Shown: positions 1 to 9,106, numbered from the stretch's first letter. The stretch: DNA of 12,639 nt from Clostridiales bacterium (GCA_019423635.1 JAHZBA010000050.1:1-12639), one strand, 5' to 3'. A program made the numbers and translations. Notes: generated by a model not told the origin, from the letters alone.

Positions 1-1884
<1,884 letters not shown>

Positions 1885-1908
1885 AGTCGAGCGGCAAACA
1901 AACGTGGA

Positions 1909-1943
1909 AGCGGCCCGCGCACGGCGCGGGCCGCTCTCTCTTT
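1909..1943 (+). terminator. Intrinsic terminator after nifJ
   Basis: A perfect 12-bp stem (AGCGGCCCGCGC at 1909-1920, its complement at 1924-1935) with a 3-nt loop is followed by CTCTCTTT. The T-tract is interrupted by C, but the position right after the nifJ stop fits an intrinsic terminator. Confidence 0.75.
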
Positions 1944-2207
1944 GGGACTGCGGCCCCACGGATGGGGAGAGCGGAGCACATCCGGTGCGGGCGCCGTCCT
2001 TTTTTCCTGCGGCGCTCAAATTTCTGCGGTCCGGGAAAACTTTTTTCCGCGCTGCTCCGTCTATCCTGTGAACGCCGCACAAGGGCCCTGGCGGCGGGAG
2101 GTTCCTATAATTTGCCGATCTTGTCAACGCACCGGAAGCCGATGGACGGGTTTCCACTGCGGTGACGCGCCAATCCCGGCCTGAGGCCGCCGGAAGGGAG
2201 GGATTCT
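1944..2207 (+). promoter_or_regulatory. Leader of the sigma/anti-sigma operon with a possible ECF-type promoter (2035-2063)
   Basis: No gene is visible here. GAAAAC (2035-2040), directly followed by a T-run, lies 17 nt before CGTCTA (2058-2063). This resembles ECF promoters of Bacillota (TGAAAC, about 16 nt, CGTC), with a T-rich stretch after the -35 as often seen. If real, the sigma factor may autoregulate from about 140 nt upstream of its start. A TATAAT at 2106-2111 has no recognisable -35 partner. The RBS of the sigma gene is GGGAGG at 2196-2202. The promoter assignment is tentative. Confidence 0.35.
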
Positions 2208-2693
2208 ATGAAAAAGAGAGAGGAATGTCTGACTGCCTTCCTGGCGGCAGAGCAGGCCCGGTGCTACCGCCTGGCCTACAGCTATCTGAAAAACAGGGAG
2301 GAGGCCCTGGACGCGGTACAGTCCGCGGCCTGCCGGGCCCTGGAGCGGCAGGACACCCTGCGGGACACCGCCGCGGTGCGGAGCTGGTTTTTCCGGATTC
2401 TGGTGAACGTCTGCACGGATACCCTGCGGCAGAGGAGCCGCACGGTGCCCTTCCCCCAGGAGGGGGCCGAGGAGGCCGTCTGGGACCCGGAGCCGGAGGA
2501 CGAGTCCCTGGCCCGGCGGGTGGAGGCGCTGCCGCCGGAGCTGGGGACGGTGATCCGCCTGCGGTTCTATGAGGACCTGAGCCTGAAGGAGATCAGTGCG
2601 GTCACCGGCTGGAATTTGAACACCGTGAAGAGCAGGCTGTACAGTGCACTGAAAAAACTTCGTGTTTCCATGAAAGGAGCAGATGAGGAATGA
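2208..2693 (+). CDS. ECF (group 4) RNA polymerase sigma factor, SigV-like
   Basis: This 161-residue protein is the usual size for an ECF sigma factor. Region 2 lies at about residues 8-80, with YSYLKNREEALDAVQ (core-RNAP-binding 2.1/2.2) and the tryptophan-containing segment RSWFFRILVNVCTD (2.3/2.4). An acidic linker follows, then region 4 at about 108-155 with the helix-turn-helix LSLKEISAVTGWNLNTVKSRLYSALKKLR. It directs RNA polymerase to a small stress regulon. The ATG is preceded by GGGAGG at good spacing. Its stop overlaps the next gene's start (ATGA, 2690-2693), so it is translationally coupled to a membrane anti-sigma factor. Pairing with an RsiV-type protein makes SigV the closest named relative. 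The target regulon cannot be read from the window. Confidence 0.93.
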   Translation: MKKREECLTAFLAAEQARCYRLAYSYLKNREEALDAVQSAACRALERQDTLRDTAAVRSWFFRILVNVCTDTLRQRSRTVPFPQEGAEEAVWDPEPEDESLARRVEALPPELGTVIRLRFYEDLSLKEISAVTGWNLNTVKSRLYSALKKLRVSMKGADEE

Positions 2694-3535
2694 AGGAATT
2701 TGAGGAGGCCCGCAGGGCCTATGAGCAGACCCCCATCCCGGAGGAGCTGGACGCGCGGGTTCAGGCGGGCATCCGCCAGGGCCGTGCCCGCCGGCGGCAG
2801 AGGACGCTGCGAACCTGGGGCGTGTCTGCGGCAGCGTGTTTTGCCGTGTTGGTGGGCGTGCTGAATCTCTCCGCCCAGGCGGCGGCCGCCGCGGCCCGGG
2901 TTCCCGTGCTGGGGGGATTGTTCCAGGTGCTGACGGTCCGGGACTACACCTCCTCCCAGGACGGCATCCACTACGATGTCTCCGTGCCGGAGGTGGACGC
3001 CGGGGACAGCGAGACCGCCCAAAAGGTCAACGAGATGATCCAGGCCCGGGTGGACGCCCATCTGGCCAGGGCCCGGCAGGACTGGGCGGACTATCAGGAG
3101 GCCTTCTTCGCCACCGGCGGCACCCAGGAGGAGTGGGGAGACCGGGAGATGGACGTCATCATCGACTATCAGGTGACCTATCAGACCGACACCCGGGTCT
3201 CCTTCGTGGTCACCTTCGCCGAGGGCTGGGTGGCCTCCATGGAGGAGCGGTACTGCTACAACCTGGACCTGGCGGAGGACCGGGACATCACCCTGGAGGA
3301 GCTCCTGGGTGAGAACTGGGTGGAGCGCTGCAACGAGTCCATCCGAAAGCAGATCGAGGAGAGCCGGGACGAGGACGGGTTCACCTACTTCTTCGAGCCG
3401 GAGATGGGCGGCTTTACCACCGTGGATGAGAGCACCGCCTTCTACCTGCGGGAGGACGGAACGCCGGTGGTGGTCTTCCCGGAGTACGCCATTGCCGCCG
3501 GCGCCGCCGGTTTCCCGGAGTTCCCGATTGCCTGA
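2690..3535 (+). CDS. Membrane anti-sigma factor, RsiV/DUF3298 family
   Basis: This 281-residue protein is close in length to Bacillus subtilis RsiV (about 285). Residues 1-42 are a cytoplasmic, arginine-rich segment expected to hold the sigma factor. One membrane helix (about 43-62) follows with positive-inside topology. The rest is extracytoplasmic. The C-terminal part has DUF3298 character: acidic, with a terminal VVFPEYAIAAGAAGFPEFPI resembling the conserved end of this family. Just after the helix, SAQA-AAAA offers an A-x-A signal-peptidase-like site. In RsiV, lysozyme binding exposes such a site to signal peptidase, and RasP then releases SigV. Whether this protein binds lysozyme is inference. 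Its start overlaps the sigma stop, with AAAGGAG at 2673-2679. A terminator follows 42 bp after the stop, so no oatA-like gene is in the operon. Confidence 0.87.
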   Translation: MKEFEEARRAYEQTPIPEELDARVQAGIRQGRARRRQRTLRTWGVSAAACFAVLVGVLNLSAQAAAAAARVPVLGGLFQVLTVRDYTSSQDGIHYDVSVPEVDAGDSETAQKVNEMIQARVDAHLARARQDWADYQEAFFATGGTQEEWGDREMDVIIDYQVTYQTDTRVSFVVTFAEGWVASMEERYCYNLDLAEDRDITLEELLGENWVERCNESIRKQIEESRDEDGFTYFFEPEMGGFTTVDESTAFYLREDGTPVVVFPEYAIAAGAAGFPEFPIA

Positions 3536-3576
3536 GCCTCGTTTTTTCAAAAGAGCGGCAAACTTTCCCGGTTGAG

Positions 3577-3617
3577 AAGAGACAAGGCAGACCAGAATGG
3601 TCTGCCTTGTCTCTTTT
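3577..3617 (+). terminator. Strong intrinsic terminator of the sigma/anti-sigma operon
   Basis: A perfect 18-bp stem (3577-3594 with 3598-3615) closes a GAA loop and ends in TTTT (3614-3617). It lies between convergent genes. On the minus strand the stem is followed by CTCAACC, without a T-run, so it acts mainly for the plus strand but may also stop readthrough from the XRE gene. Confidence 0.92.
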
Positions 3618-3721
3618 ATATGGGAGGATCTGCGATGACATGCCTGGAAAACGCACCCGTGAGCGCGCAGGGAGCTCCGCACTTTCCGCTTTGGACGGTT
3701 CCGGTGATACGCCGGACGCTT

Positions 3722-4231
3722 TCACCCCTTCTTCCGCGTCAGACAGATCCCAAGGACGGACCCCGCCAGGACAACCGGCGCGATTCTCACAAACAGCCAC
3801 TCAAAGGCGTGAAACGCCACGCCCATGACCGCGGTTTCGGGCCGGCTGTAATCCCAGCCCAGGTAAGGACTGTTTAAGAGGTGCAGGACTGCAAGCAAAG
3901 CCGCGGTCCCCGCGCACAACAAGATCCAAAACCAGTGAGCCGCCGTCTGCCGCGCGGCTTTTCGGCGCGCAAGCTGCAAATTGAGGACCTCCAGCTTCTC
4001 GGAGATGATCCGCAGATCATCGGCCCGCGTCTCCGCAACGGTCTCTCCCAGCAGTGTGCTGACCGGCGTTTCCAATTCCTCCGATAGGGAAATCAGCATG
4101 TCGGCGTCCGGAACCGACAGCCCCTGCTCCCATTTGGAGATGGTCTGCCGCACCACATGCAGCTTGACGGCGAGCTCCTCCTGGGAAAGGCCTTTGGATT
4201 TTCTGAGGGCTTTCATGTTTTCATTCAGCAT
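3722..4231 (-). CDS. Membrane-anchored XRE/Cro-family helix-turn-helix regulator
   Basis: The protein has 169 residues. Residues about 5-60 are a typical HTH_3 domain (LRKSKGLSQEELAVKLHV, then VRQTISKWEQGLSVPD and MLISLSEELETPVSTLLGE), a DNA-binding fold common in small clostridial regulators. The C-terminal half carries two likely membrane helices: HWFWILLCAGTAALLAVLHL, and the segment beginning VRIAPVVLAGSVLGI that ends with basic RKKG. The frame continues upstream to 4345. I chose the ATG at 4231 because AAAGGAGG (4241-4248) lies 9 nt before it and the HTH begins there. It is convergent with the sigma/anti-sigma operon and has no obvious partner. The ligand and target are unknown; the transmembrane part could sense the envelope or simply tether the regulator. 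Confidence 0.87.
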   Translation of the reverse strand: MLNENMKALRKSKGLSQEELAVKLHVVRQTISKWEQGLSVPDADMLISLSEELETPVSTLLGETVAETRADDLRIISEKLEVLNLQLARRKAARQTAAHWFWILLCAGTAALLAVLHLLNSPYLGWDYSRPETAVMGVAFHAFEWLFVRIAPVVLAGSVLGICLTRKKG

Positions 4232-4533
4232 TGAGAACGGCCTCCTTTCCCTGCGAGCATAACAGAGAAGCGCCCGTTGCGGCAAGCAACGCAGGTGCAC
4301 ATGACCGCCTTCCGCCGGCAAGGGGCTGTGGACCGGTGGAATCATGGCGCTCCCGAACGCGCGGAGCCCTGGGGGAGTGGTTGATGGGCAGCTGCCGGCC
4401 GCTTCGCGGTCTGCGGTGACAATCAGGAAGCACCCGCTGAAAAGAGCGCGTCCTTTCAGCGGGTGTCAGGCTTTCGGATGGCGGGCCGCTTTTGGCATCC
4501 GCGGGGAGGCCGGCGGTGTTTCGCCCGCCGCCG
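4232..4533. other. Intergenic region between gatD end and XRE regulator start
   Basis: No convincing gene is present. It contains the XRE gene's RBS, a small hairpin in that gene's likely leader (CGTTGC at 4275-4280 with GCAACG at 4286-4291, 5-nt loop), and a larger hairpin at 4431-4465. No clear -35/-10 pair was found for the XRE gene. Confidence 0.6.
4431..4465 (-). terminator. Hairpin, possible terminator of the murT-gatD operon
   Basis: A perfect 12-bp stem (CACCCGCTGAAA at 4431-4442, complement at 4454-4465) has an 11-nt loop. It lies about 69 bp beyond the gatD stop. No clear T-run follows on either strand, so the terminator call rests mainly on position. Confidence 0.5.
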
Positions 4534-5265
4534 TCAGGCGCGCTGCCGGGCCCGCAGCTGTTCCTCCGTCACCGCGTAGGCCTTCTCCGCCCAGGGGTCC
4601 GCGGGCCGTGTCTCCGGCCACTCCGCCCCCCGGCGGGCACAGACCGCCTTCGCCAGGACCTCCAGCAGCCGGGGGTTCTTTACCAGAATCGGCCCCGTCA
4701 GCTCCGAGGCAAAGACGTTCTTCCAGTGGAACCCCTCCGGACAGCGGGCGCCCTCGTTGCCAAAGCCCAGGGCGAGCTCCGTCAAAAGCGGCGTCTCCAC
4801 CCCGGAGATCACCCCGCACTTGTTCATGAAGCCCACCACCGCCTCGGGGAAGAGGTCCGTATGGCCGTAGACGTCCTCCGTGATCCGGCGGGTGCTGTGA
4901 ACGGTGGTGAAGGGCGCCAGCGCGATCCCCTCATAGGAGGACCCGTCCGCCTCCGTGACGGACCGGCCCAGCAGCTCCATGGCGGTTCCGGCAAAAAGCA
5001 TCACCCCGCCGTCCTCCGCCAGGGCCCTCACCGCCGGGCCCAGCCGGGCAAAGTCCTCCATGGCGGCCCTGGCGGCCCGCTCCGTCCCCGCGCCCATGTA
5101 GAGGACGTCCGCGCCGGAGAGGTCGATCTCCCCGCCGGGCAGTACGGGCTCCAGGACCACGGTATGGCCCAGCCCCTCCAGATACCGCCGCAGCACGGAG
5201 AGGTTGGCGTAGCTGCCGTAGAGATTCATGAGATCCGGGTAGAGATGGAGAAATCGAAATTCCAT
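4534..5265 (-). CDS. gatD: GatD-like glutamine amidotransferase subunit lacking catalytic Cys/His
   Basis: This 243-residue protein matches the length of Staphylococcus aureus GatD. Together with MurT, GatD supplies ammonia to amidate D-Glu of lipid II to D-isoglutamine at the inner membrane face. Family features are kept throughout: LYPDLMNLYGSYANL near the N-terminus, YMGAGTERA (56-64), LLG after the nucleophile elbow, VGFMN (144-148) and TGPILVKNP (190-198). But the elbow reads MLFAGTAMELLG (89-100), where GatD has an I-C-G-G-Y-Q type motif, so the nucleophilic Cys is absent (near Ala92). The Y-L-H-G-P His is replaced in ELTGP (Thr190). Glutaminase activity is therefore unlikely by the usual mechanism. 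It starts at ATG 5265 with AAAGGAGGTG at 5271-5280, 2 bp after the murT stop. The family assignment is firm; the function is uncertain. Confidence 0.88.
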   Translation of the reverse strand: MEFRFLHLYPDLMNLYGSYANLSVLRRYLEGLGHTVVLEPVLPGGEIDLSGADVLYMGAGTERAARAAMEDFARLGPAVRALAEDGGVMLFAGTAMELLGRSVTEADGSSYEGIALAPFTTVHSTRRITEDVYGHTDLFPEAVVGFMNKCGVISGVETPLLTELALGFGNEGARCPEGFHWKNVFASELTGPILVKNPRLLEVLAKAVCARRGAEWPETRPADPWAEKAYAVTEEQLRARQRA

Positions 5266-5267
5266 GC

Positions 5268-6596
5268 TCACACCTCCTTTTCCACGTGGGCCAGCACCTT
5301 GTCCCGGTCGGAAAAGCACGTGACCACATACACGTCCTGGTCCCCGGCGGCCCTCAGCTCCGCCGCCGCGGCGGCGATGTCCGGCTGGACGCGCCAGGTC
5401 TTCACCCCCGTGAAGGAGAGCCGCTCCGCCAGGTCGCTGCAGTACCGCCCGGAGAGGACCACCTCCTGCACCTGGGGGACAGCCAGCTGGTCGAAGTCGA
5501 TGTCCCACAGCCAGCTGGTCTCACTGGTGAAATACTTCCGGCTCACCGCGTCCACCACCACCAGCACGGAGCACGGCTGTTTCTGCCCGGCGATATAGCG
5601 CAGATTCGTGTCATAGGCGATGGAGTTTTCATGCTTGCTGGTGAGGAGGGTTCCGTGGTGCGCGCCCAGGCGGAAGGTCTGCATCCGCCCGTTTTTCAGC
5701 AGATAGCTGCCAAGGACGGCGGCGCAGGTCTCAGAGGGCACCCCCGCCTGACGGCAGGCGGCGTAGGCCGCCAGGATATTATAGATGTTGTAGATGCTCC
5801 GAAAGGCCAGCGCCACCGGAACGCCGCCGTCGATGGTGATCTCCGCCCGGTCCAGATCCACCGCCGTCACGGTGTAGTCAGTCTTGGGCTTGCAGTGGCC
5901 GCACCGGGGATTGGTGCAGCGGTAGGCGCCGATGTGGTTGTAGTGTACGTAGTCGTAGGTCATGGGCGCGTGGCACAGGGGGCAGTAAGCCCCGTCGTGA
6001 TAGGTCCCGGAGGGGGCCTCCGAGGAGACGGCGCAGCGGTCCAGGCCAAACCACTTGACGTTCTCCCGCCCCTGAGCAAAGCAGGAGGACAGGGGATCGT
6101 CGGCGTTTAGGATCAGCTCCGTATCCGGGTGGATGGCGGGGAGAATGGCGTCATAGACCCACTCCGGGTGGCCGTTGCGGGTCAGCTGGTCCCGGTAGAG
6201 GTTGGTGATGACGAACTCCGTGGGATGGAAGAAGCGGAAGCTGTGGCGGGCATAGCGCTCGTCGCTCTCCAGCAGCAGCACGTCGGCCCGGACCCGGCCG
6301 CCCAGGGTGGCGTGGGTCAGAATCAGCGTGGTGACGCCCTCAATCTGATTGGAGCCCTCCTCGTTGTAGACCACGTGCTTTCCGTCGGCGCGCAGAATGG
6401 CGGCGATCATCTCCACCGTGGAGGTCTTGCCGTTGGAGCCCGTCACGGCGATGACATGGGCGGGCAGGGTGACCTGGGAGAGGATGTCCGGGCAGATCTT
6501 CAACGCCAGCTTGCCCGGCAGGGAGCTGCCGCGGCCAACCAGTCCTCCCACGAAACGGCCCAGCTTGCAGGCCAGGATTGCAAGGGTTTTTCTCAT
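5268..6596 (-). CDS. murT: MurT-like Mur ligase (lipid II isoglutaminyl synthase, ligase subunit), divergent
   Basis: This 442-residue protein is close to S. aureus MurT (about 437). It has a Mur ligase central domain with P-loop VTGSNGKTST (51-60), NLYRDQLTRNG (132-142), LNADDP (163-168) and NIYNILAAYAA (270-280). An inserted zinc ribbon has Cys205/Cys208 and Cys227/232/235. A DUF1727-type C-terminal domain contains SWLWDIDFDQL (361-371). MurT activates the D-Glu alpha-carboxylate of lipid II with ATP and accepts ammonia from GatD. Two places usually well conserved differ: the K-N-P-A-G-like segment reads KHENSIAYDTN (321-331), and the A-D-G-x-D segment before SW reads VSRKYFTSET. ATG 6596 is chosen over the in-frame ATG at 6602 because GGAGG (6605-6609) is 8 nt from the former and only 2 nt from the latter. 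It forms an operon with gatD. Confidence 0.9.
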   Translation of the reverse strand: MRKTLAILACKLGRFVGGLVGRGSSLPGKLALKICPDILSQVTLPAHVIAVTGSNGKTSTVEMIAAILRADGKHVVYNEEGSNQIEGVTTLILTHATLGGRVRADVLLLESDERYARHSFRFFHPTEFVITNLYRDQLTRNGHPEWVYDAILPAIHPDTELILNADDPLSSCFAQGRENVKWFGLDRCAVSSEAPSGTYHDGAYCPLCHAPMTYDYVHYNHIGAYRCTNPRCGHCKPKTDYTVTAVDLDRAEITIDGGVPVALAFRSIYNIYNILAAYAACRQAGVPSETCAAVLGSYLLKNGRMQTFRLGAHHGTLLTSKHENSIAYDTNLRYIAGQKQPCSVLVVVDAVSRKYFTSETSWLWDIDFDQLAVPQVQEVVLSGRYCSDLAERLSFTGVKTWRVQPDIAAAAAELRAAGDQDVYVVTCFSDRDKVLAHVEKEV

Positions 6597-6699
6597 GGTC
6601 ATTACCTCCTGGAGACGCGGCCCGGGGCCGCGGGTGGTGTGGGTCCGGCAGGCGCCGCCGCTGATAGGATTCCCGGATTTTTCATGGGGAAGTCACCGC

Positions 6700-7344
6700 C
6701 TACCCCCGCAGCGCGCGAATCCGCCCCGGAATGTCCTCCGCCGAATAGACGGCGCTTCCCGCCACCAGCACGTTGGCCCCGGCGGCAATACAGGCCCCGC
6801 AGGTGGCCAGGGAGACGCCCCCGTCCACCTCCAGCTCACAGGCGGGATTCTGCGTGTCAATCAGCCTGCGCAGGGCGGAGACCTTCGGCATCTGGTCCGC
6901 CATGAACTTCTGGCCGCCAAAGCCCGGCTCCACCGTCATCACCAGAATCAGGTCCACCTTTTTCAGGTACGGCAGCGCCGCCTCCGCCGGCGTGGCGGGC
7001 TTGAGCACAATCCCGGCCCGCTTCCCTTTGGCGTGGATCCTGTCCAGCGCCGCCTGGAGGCTGGCCTCCGTGTCGGACTCCACGTGGACCGTCACCAGAT
7101 CGGCTCCGGCGTCGCAGAAGGCCTCCACATACCGCACCGGCTCCACGATCATCAGGTGGACGTCCAGGGGCAGCGCCGTGGTGGGGCGGATGGCCTTGAC
7201 CACCGGGATGCCGATGGTGATATTGGGGACAAAGACGCCGTCCATCACGTCCACATGGACGTAGTCGGCGCTGGAAATTTTCTGAATATCCCGCTCCAGG
7301 TTGGCAAAATCCGCGGAGAGGATGGAGGGAGAGATCTTAACCAT
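6700..7344 (-). CDS. rpe: Ribulose-phosphate 3-epimerase
   Basis: This 214-residue TIM-barrel enzyme of the pentose phosphate pathway interconverts D-ribulose 5-phosphate and D-xylulose 5-phosphate in the cytoplasm. The N-terminal ISPSILSADF is a family hallmark. The metal and acid/base residues are visible: His30 and Asp32 in YVHVDVMDG, His63 in DVHLMI, and Asp174 in EVDGGV. The loop VEPGFGGQKF (138-147) and the phosphate-binding end NVLVAGSAVY (191-200) are intact. The frame runs further upstream, but ATG 7344 begins the conserved protein and has AGAGG (7353-7357) 8 nt before it. It lies 103 bp upstream of murT in the same direction and could share its transcript, though no functional link is apparent. 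Confidence 0.97.
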   Translation of the reverse strand: MVKISPSILSADFANLERDIQKISSADYVHVDVMDGVFVPNITIGIPVVKAIRPTTALPLDVHLMIVEPVRYVEAFCDAGADLVTVHVESDTEASLQAALDRIHAKGKRAGIVLKPATPAEAALPYLKKVDLILVMTVEPGFGGQKFMADQMPKVSALRRLIDTQNPACELEVDGGVSLATCGACIAAGANVLVAGSAVYSAEDIPGRIRALRG

Positions 7345-7512
7345 GACAGCAGCCTCTTTTCTTTCATGTTTCCGCCGCCGGCGGCCGGGATGGTGGCGGT
7401 GACGGCGGGACAGCGGTCCGCATAGGATAGTGCAAGCGGCCGGCTCGCCCCCAGTCAACCGCCCCGCGCAGCGTCCGCCCCCTGGGTTTGGCGCCGCCGC
7501 TTTTTTGATATA

Positions 7513-7538
7513 GAGCCGGCGGGATCACCCGCCGGCTC
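7513..7538 (-). terminator. Hairpin just after cinA, possible terminator
   Basis: A perfect 11-bp stem (GAGCCGGCGGG at 7513-7523, complement at 7528-7538) with a 4-nt loop starts about 11 bp after the cinA stop. On the minus strand TATATCAAAAAAG follows, not a T-run, so efficiency is uncertain and readthrough into rpe is possible. Confidence 0.55.
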
Positions 7539-7549
7539 CCCTTTTGCCC

Positions 7550-8830
7550 TCAGGGGGAGAAATTCAGGTGCTCCGGGTTGATGGGCAGGCCGCTGAGGTA
7601 GCGGCGGACCACGTCGAAGGCGTGGTTGGCGGCAATGCCCCGAATCCGGTCCCGGCGGGTCCGGCCGGAGTCCGTCCTCCGGCAGAAGGTGCCCTCCGGG
7701 GTGGAAAGACCGATGTACACAATGCCCACGGGGACGCCCCGCTCGTCGCACTCCGGACCCGCCACGCCGGTGACGGACACCCCCAGGTCCGCTCCGGTGA
7801 TCCGCCGGACACCCTCCGCCATGGCCCGGGCGCAGGCCTCGGAGACAGGGCCCTCGGCATCCAGAATCTCCTGGGGCACCCCCAGCACCGCGCCCTTCAC
7901 CTCCGTCCAATAGCTGACCACGCCGCCCCGGTAGACCTTGGAGGCCCCCGGCAGGGCGGTGATCTTCTCCGCCACAAGCCCCCCGGTGCAGCTCTCGGCC
8001 GTGGCCAGGGTCCACCCCCGGCGCAGGAGCTGGGCGGAGCAGGCCTCCGCCAGATCCGCCACGTCCACGCCGTAGATCACGTCCCCCAGCGCCTCCCGCA
8101 CCAGCTCCTGCACCGGGGCCAGCATGGCCTCCGCCTCCGCCTCACCGGCGGCCTTGGCCGTGGCCCGGAGGCGCACCTCAAAGGGCTTGGCGTAGGTGGC
8201 CAGGGTGGGGTTGGTCATGCGGCTCATGCGCTCGTGGAGCAGCTGGTCCACGGCGGATTCCCCCATGCCGAAGGTCATGATGTCGTGGGAGACGATGACC
8301 TCAGAGGACAGGCCCCGCAGATAGGGCACGGCGCAGCGGCGCAGCATGGTCCGCATCTCGTGGGGCGGACCGGGGAGCATCAGCACATGGACCCCCGCCT
8401 CCTCAAAGGCACAGCCGGGGGCGGTGCCCACGGGGTTGTCGAAGACGGTGCAGCCCTCCGGCAGCTCCGCCTGCTGGGCGTTGTTGGCCGGCATGGGCAT
8501 GTGAATGGCGGTCTCGTAAAAGGTGCGGATCTCCTCCAGGATCTCCGGGTGCGGCACCAGCCTCCGGCCAAAGGCCGCGCAGATGGTCTGCTTGGTGAGA
8601 TCGTCGTAGGTGGGCCCCAGCCCGCCGGTGGTGAGAAGGATGTCCGCCCGCTTTCGGGCGATCTCCAGGGCCTCCCGGAGACGCTCCGGGTTGTCGCCTA
8701 CGGTGGTGTGCCAGAAGACATTGATGCCCAAAGTGGACAGGGCCTCGGAGATCTCCCGGGCGTTGGTGTTGGCGATATTGCCCAGGAGCAGCTCCGTGCC
8801 CACGGCGATGATTTCTGCGGTATGCGACAT
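7550..8830 (-). CDS. cinA: CinA-like competence/damage-inducible protein with nicotinamide-nucleotide amidase domain
   Basis: This 426-residue, two-domain protein is full length for CinA. The N-terminal MoaB/MogA-like domain (about 1-170) shows IIAVGTELLLGNIANTNA (7-24), TTGGLGPTYDDLTKQT (67-82) and LPGPPHEM (152-159). In the family this domain is linked to ADP-ribose pyrophosphatase activity. The C-terminal CinA/PncC domain (about 257-415) has TAESCTGGLVAEK (277-289), YRGGVVSYW (300-308) and SVTGVAGP (352-359), the signature of nicotinamide mononucleotide deamidases that recycle NMN. The ATG at 8830 follows an AAGGAAGGTG ribosome binding site (8836-8845). A small hairpin (8851-8865) lies in its leader. 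The gene is between thiI and rpe with gaps of 276 and 205 bp, so it may have its own promoter; none was clear. Both motif sets appear intact. Confidence 0.96.
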   Translation of the reverse strand: MSHTAEIIAVGTELLLGNIANTNAREISEALSTLGINVFWHTTVGDNPERLREALEIARKRADILLTTGGLGPTYDDLTKQTICAAFGRRLVPHPEILEEIRTFYETAIHMPMPANNAQQAELPEGCTVFDNPVGTAPGCAFEEAGVHVLMLPGPPHEMRTMLRRCAVPYLRGLSSEVIVSHDIMTFGMGESAVDQLLHERMSRMTNPTLATYAKPFEVRLRATAKAAGEAEAEAMLAPVQELVREALGDVIYGVDVADLAEACSAQLLRRGWTLATAESCTGGLVAEKITALPGASKVYRGGVVSYWTEVKGAVLGVPQEILDAEGPVSEACARAMAEGVRRITGADLGVSVTGVAGPECDERGVPVGIVYIGLSTPEGTFCRRTDSGRTRRDRIRGIAANHAFDVVRRYLSGLPINPEHLNFSP

Positions 8831-9106
8831 CGGCTCACCTTCCTTTTCTGTGCGGCAGAGCCGCAGCGCGGGGATGGTACCCCTTTGTAAATGAGGCGCG
8901 GCCCGGCGGCCGCCCATCACAGCAGTCATCAAAATTCCTGCCGGTCATGCTTTAGGGGGGCGGGAGTGTAAATTGGCCAAACGGGCCAGGGAAAACCAGC
9001 CTGGGCCGCGGCGCGGCGTGTTGTGATGCCGCAGTGCGCCCGCGGCGTACCCCACGCCCTGCGGGCGGAGATCAATCCCTTGGAACGCCGCTGTTGTCAG
9101 AAGCCC
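8831..9106. other. Intergenic region between thiI and cinA with hairpins
   Basis: No gene is supported. A bulged hairpin (GCCCGC-GGCGT at 9038-9048 with ACGCC-CT-GCGGGC at 9054-9066) lies about 40 bp after the thiI stop and may help end its transcript, though no T-run follows. TGCGGC/GCCGCA (8851-8865) forms a hairpin in the cinA leader. Confidence 0.45.

Noticed and set aside
2567..3682. A 371-codon minus-strand frame across the sigma/anti-sigma operon
   Set aside because: It is antisense to two clear genes, rich in Pro/Gly/His/Arg as expected for a GC-rich shadow frame, and crosses the terminator at 3577.
6616..6632. GC palindrome CGCGGCCCGGGGCCGCG just upstream of the murT RBS as a terminator or riboswitch
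   Set aside because: It has no T-run and too small a loop for a convincing terminator; it may be only GC-rich chance sequence.
6602..6685. A 27-codon minus-strand frame between rpe and murT whose stop overlaps ATG 6602 (TAATG)
   Set aside because: The overlap is attractive for coupling, but there is no good RBS and the Ala/Pro-rich peptide looks like chance; the preferred murT start is 6596.
7544..8890. A 448-codon plus-strand frame antisense to cinA
   Set aside because: CinA on the other strand has intact motifs throughout; the plus frame is low-complexity shadow coding. The same holds for plus frames over gatD/murT (4492-5598), murT (5286-6110) and thiI (9023-10312), and the minus frame at 11076-12095.
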